Below are positions 25,760 to 35,270 of a stretch of 64,000 bases of DNA, piece by piece. Positions within the stretch are counted from its first letter, which is position 1. Every line of letters begins with the position of its first letter. Under the pieces are notes generated by a model, which saw only the letters and a list, made by a program, of their open reading frames with translations, did not search any database and was not told the origin of the DNA. Both the position numbers and the translations under genes were made by a program. This stretch comes from SIG299 sp051880375 (GTDB lineage: Bacteria > Bacillota > Clostridia > Lachnospirales > Lachnospiraceae): assembly GCA_051880375.1 (NCBI GenBank), contig JBJENV010000036.1, positions 6,481 through 70,480 of the forward strand, read 5' to 3'.

Positions 25760-26809
25760 ATGGGAGGAAAAGGATCGGGTGTTCCGGCAAGGTCAAAACT
25801 TACGCCGCTGCGTCGAACTCAGGATGTGAAGAAACATGATTCAAGTTATTTACCACAGCCGTTACGGCAAAATGCAGCAGTGAGGACACCGCTTTTGGCA
25901 GCAGAAAATAAGGCTTGTCATGTACCGTTTCGATACTTTAGTCAGGTTGCCGGGAGAACAATATTTACACCTGATATGATAAAAAAGAAATCAATATCGG
26001 AAATGGAAACGATTTTTGACAATCATATGAAGGGAACACTGACCGGATATACGAAAACGGAAGCAGAAGTGTTTCTAAAGGTATTTGAACGGGACATTCA
26101 GGGAATGTTATATCTTAAAATTCTGGAGGAAATTATTAAATATAGGATTACAGATGTTGAACTGATAAAGGATTACCGGAGAAAGCATGAAAATATCAAA
26201 AGAGAACTGGATATCGAAAACAGCAGTATACTCATGGACGGTTTTAGAAAGTCTGAACTTTGGTTTGCAACTTTTTCCGACAGGGAGGTTTCAGGTATCA
26301 TTGTAAGGAGCGGAGCAGCAAAAGGAAGGGAATACGCAGGCAGCATATATTTCGATGGCGGAAGAATGCGGCTGATTCACAAACATGGACCGCATATTTC
26401 AAAGATACATTATGTCCGGGCAATTGGGAAAACTGTGCTGACAAAAGCCGATAAAGATGAGAGATTCCGTCATCTGGCCGAAGAGTATGAGAAAAGCTTA
26501 ACGGACGAGAAAAATGAAAATGAAACGAAAAATGAAAATGAAACGAAAGATGAAAAGGCAAATTTGAGAGAATACTTAAGTTCGAAGGATGCCGAAGAAA
26601 TGAAACACTGTAAACATCAATCCAGAGGTCTCCCCAAAAAGGTTGTACTGGAAACGGATGAAATCAATCAGCTATATTTGCTGATACATAAAATAGAAAA
26701 TTGTCAAAAAATGAAGAATGCAGCATCGGCCGGAAACAAGATACTACGCGATTATCTACTACTCAATCGTAACCTTTGTTCAACGCTTGGTTATGATGGA
26801 TTTATCTGA
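25760..26809 (+). CDS. Unknown protein in DUF2589 operon
   Basis: 349 aa from ATG 25760, with GGAGG 8 bases upstream inside the end of the previous gene; a longer frame from 25721 lacks an RBS. I do not recognise the family. The N-terminus is basic and Gly/Pro-rich (MGGKGSGVPARSKLTPLRR), the middle helical, with a beta-rich segment near residue 200 (ELWFATFSDREVSGIIVRSG). There is a low-complexity NENETK repeat near residue 255 and a helical C-terminus. No transmembrane segment is seen. Translational coupling says it works with the DUF2589 pair. Confidence 0.7.
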   Translation: MGGKGSGVPARSKLTPLRRTQDVKKHDSSYLPQPLRQNAAVRTPLLAAENKACHVPFRYFSQVAGRTIFTPDMIKKKSISEMETIFDNHMKGTLTGYTKTEAEVFLKVFERDIQGMLYLKILEEIIKYRITDVELIKDYRRKHENIKRELDIENSSILMDGFRKSELWFATFSDREVSGIIVRSGAAKGREYAGSIYFDGGRMRLIHKHGPHISKIHYVRAIGKTVLTKADKDERFRHLAEEYEKSLTDEKNENETKNENETKDEKANLREYLSSKDAEEMKHCKHQSRGLPKKVVLETDEINQLYLLIHKIENCQKMKNAASAGNKILRDYLLLNRNLCSTLGYDGFI

Positions 26810-26846
26810 GAATAAAGTATCATTTGAAACTTTTCGTACTTTCACA

Positions 26847-26875
26847 TTGACCTTTTTCAACATTTCCCATATAAT
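26847..26875 (+). promoter_or_regulatory. Promoter of EamA transporter gene
   Basis: TTGACC and TATAAT are separated by 17 bases; the ATG follows about 80 bases later. Confidence 0.75.
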
Positions 26876-26956
26876 TAACAGTTGTGCACCGTAATCGGTT
26901 GCCGACTGTCAGGAAATGCTGACATACAAAAAAGGAAGAGAGCGAGTAAAAGTACA

Positions 26957-27862
26957 ATGAAAAGAAATCAACCAAAGAATACGGTCATGCTGTTTTTGGC
27001 GGCGTTAATCTGGGGCTTTGCGTTTGTGGCCCAGAGCGCAGGCATGGATCATGTAGGTCCGTTTACATTTAACTTTTTCCGTACACTGCTGGGAGGGCTG
27101 GTTTTGCTTCCTGCTGCCTTGTCTGTGAGTGCAGGGGAAAAGGGACGGGAAAAACAGACGGGCAAGGAGAGGAAAACGCTGCTGATCGGCGGAATATGTT
27201 GCGGACTCCTGCTTTGCATTGCGACAAATCTGCAGCAAATCGGCATTATGAGTACCACGGCAGGAAAGGCAGGCTTTCTGACGGCGGCATACATCGTTTT
27301 TGTGCCGGTGTTCGGCATGTTCTTAAAGAAGAAATGCGGATGGAACGTATGGGTGAGTGTCGTGATTGCATTGGTGGGTATGTATCTGCTCTGCATCAAG
27401 GAATCCTTCTCGATTGCCATTGGGGATATTTATATTCTCATCTGTGCAGTTATTTTTGCGGTACATATCATGGTAGTGGATTACTTTGCACCAAAGGTAG
27501 ACGGCGTTGCGTTATCCTGTATTCAGTTCTTCGTATGCAGCGTATTTTCGGGCATTTTGATGCTTGCGTTTGAAAAGGTGAGTCTTACAGGCTTGCTGGG
27601 AGCGGCTGTTCCAATCTTATATGCCGGCATCTTGTCCTGCGGTGTAGCCTATACCTTTCAGATTCTCGGGCAGAAAAATTATAATCCATCCATCGCGGCT
27701 CTGATTCTCAGTCTGGAATCGGCGTTTTCGGTGCTTGGCGGTTTTCTGATTCTGCATGAGGAGCTTTCCAGAAAGGAGCTGGCGGGCTGCGCACTGATGT
27801 TTGCGGCGATTGTGCTGACACAGCTACCGGTCGGGCAAAAGAAAGAAAAGACAGAAGAATAG
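26957..27862 (+). CDS. EamA/DMT-family transporter
   Basis: 301 aa with about ten hydrophobic segments, the DMT superfamily pattern of two EamA repeats. The start MLFLAALIWGFAFVAQSAG with VGPFTFNFFRTLLGGLVLL is typical. In the second repeat ILYAGILSCGVAYTFQILGQ and LSLESAFSVLGGFLILHEEL are characteristic. ATG 26957 is chosen because upstream in-frame sequence is not protein-like. Substrate is unknown; the family exports amino acids and other small metabolites. Confidence 0.9.
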   Translation: MKRNQPKNTVMLFLAALIWGFAFVAQSAGMDHVGPFTFNFFRTLLGGLVLLPAALSVSAGEKGREKQTGKERKTLLIGGICCGLLLCIATNLQQIGIMSTTAGKAGFLTAAYIVFVPVFGMFLKKKCGWNVWVSVVIALVGMYLLCIKESFSIAIGDIYILICAVIFAVHIMVVDYFAPKVDGVALSCIQFFVCSVFSGILMLAFEKVSLTGLLGAAVPILYAGILSCGVAYTFQILGQKNYNPSIAALILSLESAFSVLGGFLILHEELSRKELAGCALMFAAIVLTQLPVGQKKEKTEE

Positions 27863-27890
27863 AGAACAGGAAGAAAGAACAAGAAAAATA

Positions 27891-27947
27891 AAAGCAGCAG
27901 TAAGCTTCCGGGGAAAGTACTTCCCCAAAGAAAGCTTCTGCTGCTTT
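27891..27947. terminator. Bidirectional terminator between EamA and psuG
   Basis: AAAGCAGCAG-T-AAGCTT pairs with AAGCTTCTGCTGCTTT, with a further GGGGAAGTACTTCCCC palindrome in the loop. It serves the two convergent genes. Confidence 0.8.
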
Positions 27948-27961
27948 CTCTATTTTACAGT

Positions 27962-28888
27962 TTATTTCTTTAACTCACACAGTGCAGCTGCCGTTTTTGC
28001 AGCAAGTCTTGCGTTATTGAATACGAGCTGGATGTTGGAATCCAGGCTGTCACCTCCGGTTAGTTCCTTTACCTTGGCAAGCAGGAACGGAGTAGTTTCC
28101 TTACCGTGGATACCTGCTGCCTTACACTCTGCAAGTGCCTGCTCAATTGCCTTGTTGATGACAACAGGGTCCATCGAATACTCTTCCGGAATCGGATTGG
28201 TAACAAGCATGCCGCCGGCGAGATTTAATTCTTCCTTGACGTGGAAAGCCTTGGCAAGCTCCTCCGGAGTGTCTAAGCGGTAATCCACGCTAAAACCGCT
28301 CTTTCTTGTGTAGAAAGCAGGAAGCTCCTCTGTCTGGTAGCCAATGACCGGAACACCCTTCGTTTCCAGATACTCTAGCGTCAGACCAAGGTCAAGGATG
28401 GACTTCGCACCGGCACAGATGACCATAACGGGTGTCATGGCAAGCTCTTCTAAGTCTGCGGAAATGTCCATTGTCGTTTCTGCGCCGCGGTGAACGCCGC
28501 CGATACCGCCGGTGGCGAAGATACGGATACCTGCCATGGCGGCAATCATCATTGTGGTAGTAACGGTAGTTGCACCGTCGGATTCCTTGGCAAGAAGTAC
28601 CGGAAGGTCGCGTCTGGATGCCTTTGGAACATCATAGCCCTTTTTGCCGAGATGCTCAATTTCTTCCCGGGAAAGACCGGCCTTTAACTTACCGCCGATA
28701 ATGGCAATTGTTGCAGGAACGGCACCTGCCTCGCGGATGATTTCTTCCACCTTGCATGCCGTTTCCACATTCTGCGGATATGGCATACCGTGGGAGATAA
28801 TGGTGGATTCCAGTGCAACAACCGGGCGGTTGGCTGCTAAAGCGTCGGCTACTTCTTTGGATACTTCAAGGTACTTTTCTAAGTTCAT
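27962..28888 (-). CDS. psuG: Pseudouridine-5'-phosphate glycosidase
   Basis: 308 aa, full length. It splits pseudouridine 5'-phosphate to uracil and ribose 5-phosphate. Family motifs are VALESTIISHGMPYPQNVETA, AIIGGKLKAGLS, FATGGIGGVHRGAE (ribose-phosphate site) and VICAGAKSILDLGLTLEYLE. It follows psuK on the same strand after 65 bases, giving a complete pseudouridine salvage pathway. RBS GGAGAATGAG is present. Confidence 0.97.
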   Translation of the reverse strand: MNLEKYLEVSKEVADALAANRPVVALESTIISHGMPYPQNVETACKVEEIIREAGAVPATIAIIGGKLKAGLSREEIEHLGKKGYDVPKASRRDLPVLLAKESDGATTVTTTMMIAAMAGIRIFATGGIGGVHRGAETTMDISADLEELAMTPVMVICAGAKSILDLGLTLEYLETKGVPVIGYQTEELPAFYTRKSGFSVDYRLDTPEELAKAFHVKEELNLAGGMLVTNPIPEEYSMDPVVINKAIEQALAECKAAGIHGKETTPFLLAKVKELTGGDSLDSNIQLVFNNARLAAKTAAALCELKK

Positions 28889-28953
28889 GTCTCATTCTCC
28901 TTGTCTCATATTTTTTGATAAATTTTCAGATACAGTAAGGTATCTTTTTTACT

Positions 28954-30042
28954 TTAAGATTCTGCTAATCCGGAGCGGGCAAGTACCAGCTCACGGCAAA
29001 GCTTCGGATTGATGGTTTCTCTGCTTTCTACGGCAATGGCAGAGGCGGCAAGCCCGAACTGAACGGTTTCCTGAAGGGAAAAGCCTGCCTCTAAGGAATA
29101 GGCAAGAGAGGCGGTAAATGCATCTCCGGCGCCGGTGGTATTGACTAAATCGGAGGCAAGCGGCGGAAGCAGCAGTTCTTCCGAACCGTCCGTGCAGTAG
29201 ATTCCTTTGCTCCCTAATGTGATAAACAGGCGTTTTACACCGTAGGAGAGCAGAATGGAAGCGGCCTTTTTCAAATCGGCATCGTCACGTATCGAAATTC
29301 CGGAGAGCACTTCTGCTTCCAGCCGATTCGGGCAGAGCGAATGAATGTGACCCAGAACCGGCGCAAGTTTCCCGGCTTTTTTGCACGAGACAGGGTCGGC
29401 AAGGATGGGAACGGTACAGTGTTCTGCCACGTATGCGATGGTCTCTGCTGAAAGATTGGTGTCCAGAATGAGTGCCCTTGCATGATTGATACTATCCATT
29501 TTCCCTGCAAGGTATTCCGGTGTCAGATAGTCGTAAATCCGCATATCGGATACGGCAAGCTTCATATCTCCTTTTTCATCGGTAATGAACAGATAAGTGG
29601 AGGTCTGAGCATCCTTTGTCCGGAGGGAATCGCTGATGTCAATGCCGAGTGAGGTCAGATGTTCGGTTAAGCCGGTTGCATGATAATCGTCACCGAATGC
29701 GGTAATGAATTTGACCGGAAGGTCAAGCAGGCGGATGTTGTGTGCGATATTTCGCCCGACACCGCCGTAGGAAATGGAAACGCTTCCCGGATTGGAATCG
29801 CAGTCAATGGGCGCTTCTGCCGGGTAGCCGCCGATATCAATATTGACTGCTCCAAGCACAACAAAATAGTCCGGAGAGCCGGTAATATAGCCCTTGCCCT
29901 GAATGTAGCCCTTTTTCATGAGGTTGGAAATATGAACGGCAACGGAGGAACGGGTAATGCCGGCACGTGCCGCAAGCTCTTCCTGAGAAATCATGGGGTT
30001 TTCCGAAATCCACTGAAAAATCTGGGCTTCGCGGTTGGTCAT
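28954..30042 (-). CDS. psuK: PfkB-family pseudouridine kinase with N-terminal winged helix
   Basis: 362 aa. The first ~55 residues form a winged-helix (REAQIFQWISENPMISQEEL, then VAVHISNLMKKGYIQGKGYI). The remainder is a PfkB ribokinase-type kinase with VLGAVNIDIGG, SYGGVGRNIAHNI and the C-terminal anion hole NTTGAGDAFTASLAYSLE. It phosphorylates pseudouridine for PsuG. ATG 30042 has AAAGGAG 6 bases upstream. The fused DNA-binding domain suggests that the kinase also regulates its own operon; a 16-bp palindrome lies upstream. Confidence 0.92.
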   Translation of the reverse strand: MTNREAQIFQWISENPMISQEELAARAGITRSSVAVHISNLMKKGYIQGKGYITGSPDYFVVLGAVNIDIGGYPAEAPIDCDSNPGSVSISYGGVGRNIAHNIRLLDLPVKFITAFGDDYHATGLTEHLTSLGIDISDSLRTKDAQTSTYLFITDEKGDMKLAVSDMRIYDYLTPEYLAGKMDSINHARALILDTNLSAETIAYVAEHCTVPILADPVSCKKAGKLAPVLGHIHSLCPNRLEAEVLSGISIRDDADLKKAASILLSYGVKRLFITLGSKGIYCTDGSEELLLPPLASDLVNTTGAGDAFTASLAYSLEAGFSLQETVQFGLAASAIAVESRETINPKLCRELVLARSGLAES

Positions 30043-30153
30043 ACGCAACTCCTTTCTGCCGGGACAAACGAACGGTCCGGCATTTTCTTTTTCTACATAT
30101 TTGTGTCTGCATGGCTCTGTAAATCAGAAAAATAAACATTAGCTTAATTATAT

Positions 30154-30169
30154 ATAAGCATATGCTTAT
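30154..30169. promoter_or_regulatory. Palindromic operator candidate upstream of psuK
   Basis: ATAAGCATATGCTTAT is a perfect 16-bp palindrome 112 bases before the psuK start, directly beside a minus-strand TATAAT. It would suit a dimeric winged-helix protein, possibly PsuK itself. Confidence 0.5.
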
Positions 30170-30222
30170 TGTATCACGAAACGTATCAAAAGACAAGCAA
30201 AATATGAAGTTTCAGAAATAGG

Positions 30223-30251
30223 TTGATTTTACCGATAAAGCAAGTTATAGT
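30223..30251 (+). promoter_or_regulatory. Promoter of MATE-ABC exporter operon
   Basis: TTGATT and TATAGT are separated by 17 bases, 63 bases before the MATE start. Confidence 0.7.
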
Positions 30252-30314
30252 AGTTAGGAAACAGGAAGAACTTCAGAACCTGCGAAGAGAGAGAAAAGGA
30301 GAAATCTTCTTTCC

Positions 30315-31670
30315 ATGAAAACAGAAAAACAAATAGTGATGACGGAGGGAAATGCCTTCCGTCTGTTGCTTACATTTGCGCTTCCACTGATGCTTGGAAA
30401 TGTGTTTCAGCAGATGTACACGGTTGTGGACACGATGGTGGTCGGCAAAGGAATGGGCGTGGATGCGTTGGCGGCGCTGGGAGCATCGGACTGGTTAAAC
30501 TGGATGAATATCGGTATCGTGACGGGGTTAGCCCAGGGCTTTTCCATTAAAATGGCGCAGGAGTTCGGCGCGGGAGCAACCGAACGTTTAAAAAAGACCA
30601 TTGGCAACACGTTACTTCTTTCTATTTTATGTTCGGCTGTTCTGCTTATGGCATTTCAGTGTCTTGCGGCACCTGTCTTACGGCTTCTTTTAACGCCGGA
30701 GGAGATTCTGCCGATGACGTTGCTTTATGTGCGGATTATTTTTGCGGGAATTCCGATTACGGTGATTTATAACGTGCTGGCAGCCACACTCAGAGCTATC
30801 GGAGACGGAACATCACCGCTGTATGCGATGATTGTGGCATCGTGTACCAATATCGTGCTGGATGTATTGTTTGTTATCGTGCTTCGGTTTGGCATTGCGG
30901 GGGCAGCAGCCGCAACGCTACTGGCACAGCTGGTTGCGGTATGGTATTGCCTGAAAGAACTTAAAAAAACAGGACTGTTATCATTAAATACGACGGAGTT
31001 TTCCATGGAACCTGCACTCTGGGCAAAGCAGCTGCGACTTTCCCTGCCGCTTGCAGTGCAGAATGGTATTATCGCCATCGGGGGAATGATGGTGCAGTCG
31101 GTGGTCAATGGCTTCGGAGTGATTTTTATTGCCGGGTATACGGCAACGAATAAGCTCTATGGGGTACTGGAGATTGCCGCAACCTCATATGGTTATGCAA
31201 TTTCTACCTATGTCGGGCAGAACATCGGAGCAGGAAAGAAGGAACGGATTACGACAGGTCACCGTGCGTCGCTTCTTTTGGCGGTAGGAACCTCGCTTGT
31301 GATTTCAGCCGTGATGCTTCTGTTGGGACGGCAGATTATCGGTCTGTTTTTATCCGGAACGCCCGAAGAGGTTACAATGGCAGGAAACATTGCGTTCCGG
31401 TTCCTTACGATGATGAGCCTTGCACTGCCCGCACTCTATCTTCTGTATGTATACCGGTCGGCACTTCAGGGAATGGGAAATACGTTTATCCCGATGGTTT
31501 CCGGCATGGTGGAATTTACAATGCGTATCGGAAGCGCACTGCTTCTTACAAAGGTCGTCGGTGAGGACGGCGTGTTTTATGCGGAAATTCTGGCATGGCT
31601 TGGCGCAGCGGTGTTACTTGGCGTCAGCTATTATGTCATTATGATAAAGGAAAGGATAAAACTGATATGA
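30315..31670 (+). CDS. MATE-family efflux transporter
   Basis: 451 aa with twelve predicted membrane segments. Typical sequences are LALPLMLGNVFQQMYTVVDT-like (here LTFALPLMLGNVFQQMYTVV), a matching second-half start LRLSLPLAVQNGIIAIGGMM, and YVGQNIGAGKKERI. It couples drug or metabolite export to Na+ or H+ entry. The stop overlaps the start of the ABC exporter gene (ATGA), so three export genes form one transcript. Confidence 0.93.
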   Translation: MKTEKQIVMTEGNAFRLLLTFALPLMLGNVFQQMYTVVDTMVVGKGMGVDALAALGASDWLNWMNIGIVTGLAQGFSIKMAQEFGAGATERLKKTIGNTLLLSILCSAVLLMAFQCLAAPVLRLLLTPEEILPMTLLYVRIIFAGIPITVIYNVLAATLRAIGDGTSPLYAMIVASCTNIVLDVLFVIVLRFGIAGAAAATLLAQLVAVWYCLKELKKTGLLSLNTTEFSMEPALWAKQLRLSLPLAVQNGIIAIGGMMVQSVVNGFGVIFIAGYTATNKLYGVLEIAATSYGYAISTYVGQNIGAGKKERITTGHRASLLLAVGTSLVISAVMLLLGRQIIGLFLSGTPEEVTMAGNIAFRFLTMMSLALPALYLLYVYRSALQGMGNTFIPMVSGMVEFTMRIGSALLLTKVVGEDGVFYAEILAWLGAAVLLGVSYYVIMIKERIKLI

Positions 31671-33439
31671 AAAAGCTTCTGGTCTATTTAAAGGATTACA
31701 AAAAGGAAACGGTGCTGGCGCCGCTCTTTAAGATGCTTGAGGCATCGTTTGAACTGTTCGTTCCGCTTGTTATGGCATCGATTGTCGATGTCGGCATCAA
31801 AAATGCGGATACTCCGTTTATTCTTAAGATGGGACTGGTGCTGGTTGCACTTGGACTGGTCGGACTTGCTTCCTCGGTGACGGCACAGTACTTTTCAGCA
31901 AAGGCGGCCGTTGGATTTGCGGCAAAATTAAAGCATGCACTGTTTGCACATATTCAGGGCATGAGTTACGCAGAAACGGATCGTGCCGGCATTTCTACAC
32001 TTATTACAAGACTGACAAGTGATGTCAATCAGGTGCAGTCGGGTGTCAATCTGGTACTTCGCCTGTTCCTTCGCTCGCCGTTTATCGTATTCGGCGCAAT
32101 GATTATGGCATTTACGATTGACGTGAAATCGGCGCTGATTTTTGTAGTGACGATTCCGGCACTTTCTGTCGTTGTATTCGGCATCATGCTAATCAGCATT
32201 CCGCTGTATAAAAAGGTGCAGGCAGCCTTAGACCGTGTGCTCGGTATCACCAGAGAAAACTTAAGCGGCGTTCGTGTCATCCGCGCCTTTCATCAGGAGG
32301 CAAAGGAGCAGGAACGCTTTTCGGAATATAATGACAGTCTGACGAAAATTCAGATGTTTGTCGGTAAGATTTCTGCGTTAATGAATCCGGTAACGTATAT
32401 CATTGTCAATGCGGCGGTGATTGCCCTGATTTATACCGGGGCTCTTCAGGTAGAAGCAGGAAACCTGACACAGGGCGAGGTCATTGCAATCGTAAACTAC
32501 ATGTCTCAGATTTTAGTCGAGCTGGTGAAGCTGGCAAACCTGATTATTACGGTAACAAAGGCAGCAGCGTGCGCCAACCGGATTGAGGCGGTATTTGAGA
32601 CGCCGACCGGAATTAAGGTATACACAAATCAGGAACTGGAAGCAGGTAAATTGCCATATCCTGTACCGGACACATCAGAAAATGCGTCACCTGCAGTTGT
32701 CTTTGAACACGTTAACCTCCGCTATCCGTCCTCCGGCGCCGACGCTTTGACAGATATTGATTTTACGGCAGAGCGGGGAGAGACCATCGGCATCATCGGA
32801 GGCACCGGCTCCGGTAAGTCGTCGTTAGTACAGCTCATTCCGCGGTTTTATGAAGCGACCGGCGGACGGGTGCTGGTAAACGGGCAGGACGTCCGTACTT
32901 ACGAGCCGGACGAATTAAAGAAAAAGGTCGGCATCGTACCGCAGAAGGCAGTTCTGTTTTCCGGTACGATTCGTGACAACATCCGCTTCGGCAAGGAAGA
33001 TGCAACCGAGGAAGAAATGAACGAAGCACTTACGATAGCACAGGCAAAGAGCTTTGTGGACGAAAAACAGGGCGGCCTTGATTTTGTGGTGGCACAGGGC
33101 GGTAAAAACCTATCCGGGGGACAGAAGCAGCGACTGACGATAGCAAGGGCAGTGGTCAGAAAACCGGAGATTCTGATTTTGGATGACAGCGCTTCCGCAC
33201 TGGACTACGCGACGGACGCAGCACTGCGAAAGGCAATCCGAGAACTGGGCGGTACGACAACCACATTTATCGTATCGCAAAGAACCGCCTCGGTACTCCA
33301 TGCCGATAAGATTATCGTACTGGATGACGGAGAAATGGTGGGCATCGGTAAGCATGAGGAACTGCTTGCTTCATGTCCGGTCTATAAAGAAATTTATGAT
33401 TCCCAGAGCACAGGCAGAAAGGAGAGTGAAGCAGTATGA
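31667..33439 (+). CDS. ABC exporter half-transporter A (degenerate ATP site residues)
   Basis: 590 aa from ATG 31667 (a longer frame reads back into the MATE gene). It has six membrane segments, then an ATPase domain with Walker A IIGGTGSGKSSLVQL and signature NLSGGQKQRLTIAR. Walker B ends ILILDDSASALD, so the catalytic Glu is Asp, and the switch reads IVSQRTA with Gln in place of His. These changes are the mark of the non-hydrolysing site in heterodimeric exporters. Its partner is the next gene, which starts inside its stop codon. Confidence 0.93.
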   Translation: MKKLLVYLKDYKKETVLAPLFKMLEASFELFVPLVMASIVDVGIKNADTPFILKMGLVLVALGLVGLASSVTAQYFSAKAAVGFAAKLKHALFAHIQGMSYAETDRAGISTLITRLTSDVNQVQSGVNLVLRLFLRSPFIVFGAMIMAFTIDVKSALIFVVTIPALSVVVFGIMLISIPLYKKVQAALDRVLGITRENLSGVRVIRAFHQEAKEQERFSEYNDSLTKIQMFVGKISALMNPVTYIIVNAAVIALIYTGALQVEAGNLTQGEVIAIVNYMSQILVELVKLANLIITVTKAAACANRIEAVFETPTGIKVYTNQELEAGKLPYPVPDTSENASPAVVFEHVNLRYPSSGADALTDIDFTAERGETIGIIGGTGSGKSSLVQLIPRFYEATGGRVLVNGQDVRTYEPDELKKKVGIVPQKAVLFSGTIRDNIRFGKEDATEEEMNEALTIAQAKSFVDEKQGGLDFVVAQGGKNLSGGQKQRLTIARAVVRKPEILILDDSASALDYATDAALRKAIRELGGTTTTFIVSQRTASVLHADKIIVLDDGEMVGIGKHEELLASCPVYKEIYDSQSTGRKESEAV

Positions 33440-35175
33440 AAAAGAATACAGTAAGGCAGGTACTGCACTATGTAAAAAAGCATGCGGCGCTCATTATACT
33501 TTCCCTTCTGTTTGCAACGGTTTCGGTTGTGCTGACACTCTATGTGCCGATTCTGACCGGTGATGCGATTGACCTGATATTGGAGCCGGGCAAGGTGGAT
33601 TTTGCGGGAATCGGTGTGATTTTAGTAAAGATTGCGGTCTGTGTCGGGGTAACCGCAGCGGCGCAGTGGCTGATGAATGTCTGCAACAACCGGATTACTT
33701 ATCATGTGGTACGCGACATCAGAGAGGATGCATTCAAAAAAATAGAAATTCTTCCGTTAAAATATATTGACGGGCATTCCCAGGGAGAAGTGGTAAGCCG
33801 TGTCATTGCCGATGTGGACCAGTTTGCGGACGGCCTTCTGATGGGCTTCACCCAGCTCTTTACGGGGGTTGTTACGATTCTTGGAACGCTTTTGTTTATG
33901 CTGACGATTCATCCGGGCATTACGCTTGTCGTTGTCTTAATTACTCCGGTATCGCTGTTTGTGGCAAGCTTTATTGCAAAACGCACCTATGCGATGTTCC
34001 AGCTGCAGTCCAAGACCAGAGGGGAGCAGACGGCGTTAATTGATGAAATGATCGGAAACCAGAAGGTGGTACAGGCATTCGGCAGGGAGGCGGATGTGCT
34101 GGAACGCTTCGATGAAATCAATGAACGTTTGAGAAACTGTTCGCTTCGTGCGATTTTCTTTTCCTCGTTAACCAATCCGTGTACCCGTTTTGTCAACAGC
34201 CTGGTGTATGCGGGCGTCGGCATCAGCGGTGCCATTCTGGCGATTGCAGCAGCCGCCGGCGGCGCCGGTATCAGTGTCGGACAGCTTTCGTGCTTCTTAA
34301 GCTATGCCAATCAATACACCAAGCCGTTTAACGAGATATCCGGCGTTATTACCGAACTGCAGAATGCGCTGGCATGCGCGGCAAGAATTTTTGACCTGAT
34401 TAATGAAACACCGCAGATACCGGATGCAAAAGACGCAAAGGAACTGGAAGCAGACGGCAACGTGAGTCTTTCTCATGTGGATTTCTCTTATGTACCGGAG
34501 AAGCCGTTAATCCGTGACTTTAATCTGACCGTAACGCCGGGACAGCGCGTGGCAATTGTAGGGCCGACCGGCTGCGGAAAAACAACGGTCATCAATCTCT
34601 TAATGCGCTTTTATGATGTGGACAGCGGTTCTATCCGCGTGTCGGGCGAGGATATCCGTAACGTGACGAGGGGAAGCCTTCGCACCTCATTCGGTATGGT
34701 GCTGCAGGAAACATGGCTGCGTGCCGGAACCATCCGTGACAACATTGCGATGGGAAAACCGGAGGCAACGCTGGAGGAAATCATTGCAGCAGCAAAGGCA
34801 GCGCACGCGCACAGCTTTATCAAGCGTCTGAAGGACGGCTACGATACTGTCATAGGGGAAGACGGCGGAAGTCTCTCCCAGGGACAGAAGCAGCTGCTCT
34901 GCATTGCAAGAGTCATGCTCTGTCTGCCGCCGATGCTGATTCTGGACGAAGCGACCTCTTCGATTGATACGAGAACGGAAATCCGCATCCAGAAGGCATT
35001 TCAGACGATGATGGAGGGCAGAACGAGCTTTATTGTAGCGCACCGTTTATCCACCATTATGGAGGCGGATGTGATTCTGGTGATGAAAGACGGAAACATT
35101 ATCGAACAGGGAAATCATGAAACGTTATTAAAAAAGGGTGGATTTTATACCACGCTCTATAACAGCCAGTTTTAA
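33436..35175 (+). CDS. ABC exporter half-transporter B
   Basis: 579 aa, six membrane segments plus ATPase. Walker A is VGPTGCGKTTVINLL and Walker B is a complete MLILDEATSSIDTR with H-loop IVAHRLSTI. The signature reads SLSQGQKQLLCIAR, so its own signature is altered (LSQGQ for LSGGQ). The intact signature of partner A with the intact Walker A and B here makes the one competent ATP site. This is the BmrCD/TM287-288 style of multidrug or peptide exporter; the substrate is not predictable. Confidence 0.94.
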   Translation: MKKNTVRQVLHYVKKHAALIILSLLFATVSVVLTLYVPILTGDAIDLILEPGKVDFAGIGVILVKIAVCVGVTAAAQWLMNVCNNRITYHVVRDIREDAFKKIEILPLKYIDGHSQGEVVSRVIADVDQFADGLLMGFTQLFTGVVTILGTLLFMLTIHPGITLVVVLITPVSLFVASFIAKRTYAMFQLQSKTRGEQTALIDEMIGNQKVVQAFGREADVLERFDEINERLRNCSLRAIFFSSLTNPCTRFVNSLVYAGVGISGAILAIAAAAGGAGISVGQLSCFLSYANQYTKPFNEISGVITELQNALACAARIFDLINETPQIPDAKDAKELEADGNVSLSHVDFSYVPEKPLIRDFNLTVTPGQRVAIVGPTGCGKTTVINLLMRFYDVDSGSIRVSGEDIRNVTRGSLRTSFGMVLQETWLRAGTIRDNIAMGKPEATLEEIIAAAKAAHAHSFIKRLKDGYDTVIGEDGGSLSQGQKQLLCIARVMLCLPPMLILDEATSSIDTRTEIRIQKAFQTMMEGRTSFIVAHRLSTIMEADVILVMKDGNIIEQGNHETLLKKGGFYTTLYNSQF

Positions 35176-35200
35176 GAAAAGGAAAGAATACAGTAGATGA

Positions 35201-35242
35201 AAAAAAGCGGAGAAACCTGTGACAGGACTCTCCGTTTTTTTT
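35201..35242 (+). terminator. Intrinsic terminator of exporter operon
   Basis: CGGAGA pairs with TCTCCG, with an inner CCTGT/ACAGG hairpin and a run of eight T. Confidence 0.88.
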
Positions 35243-35270
35243 CATACTATGGAATGTGGAAAAACACCGG

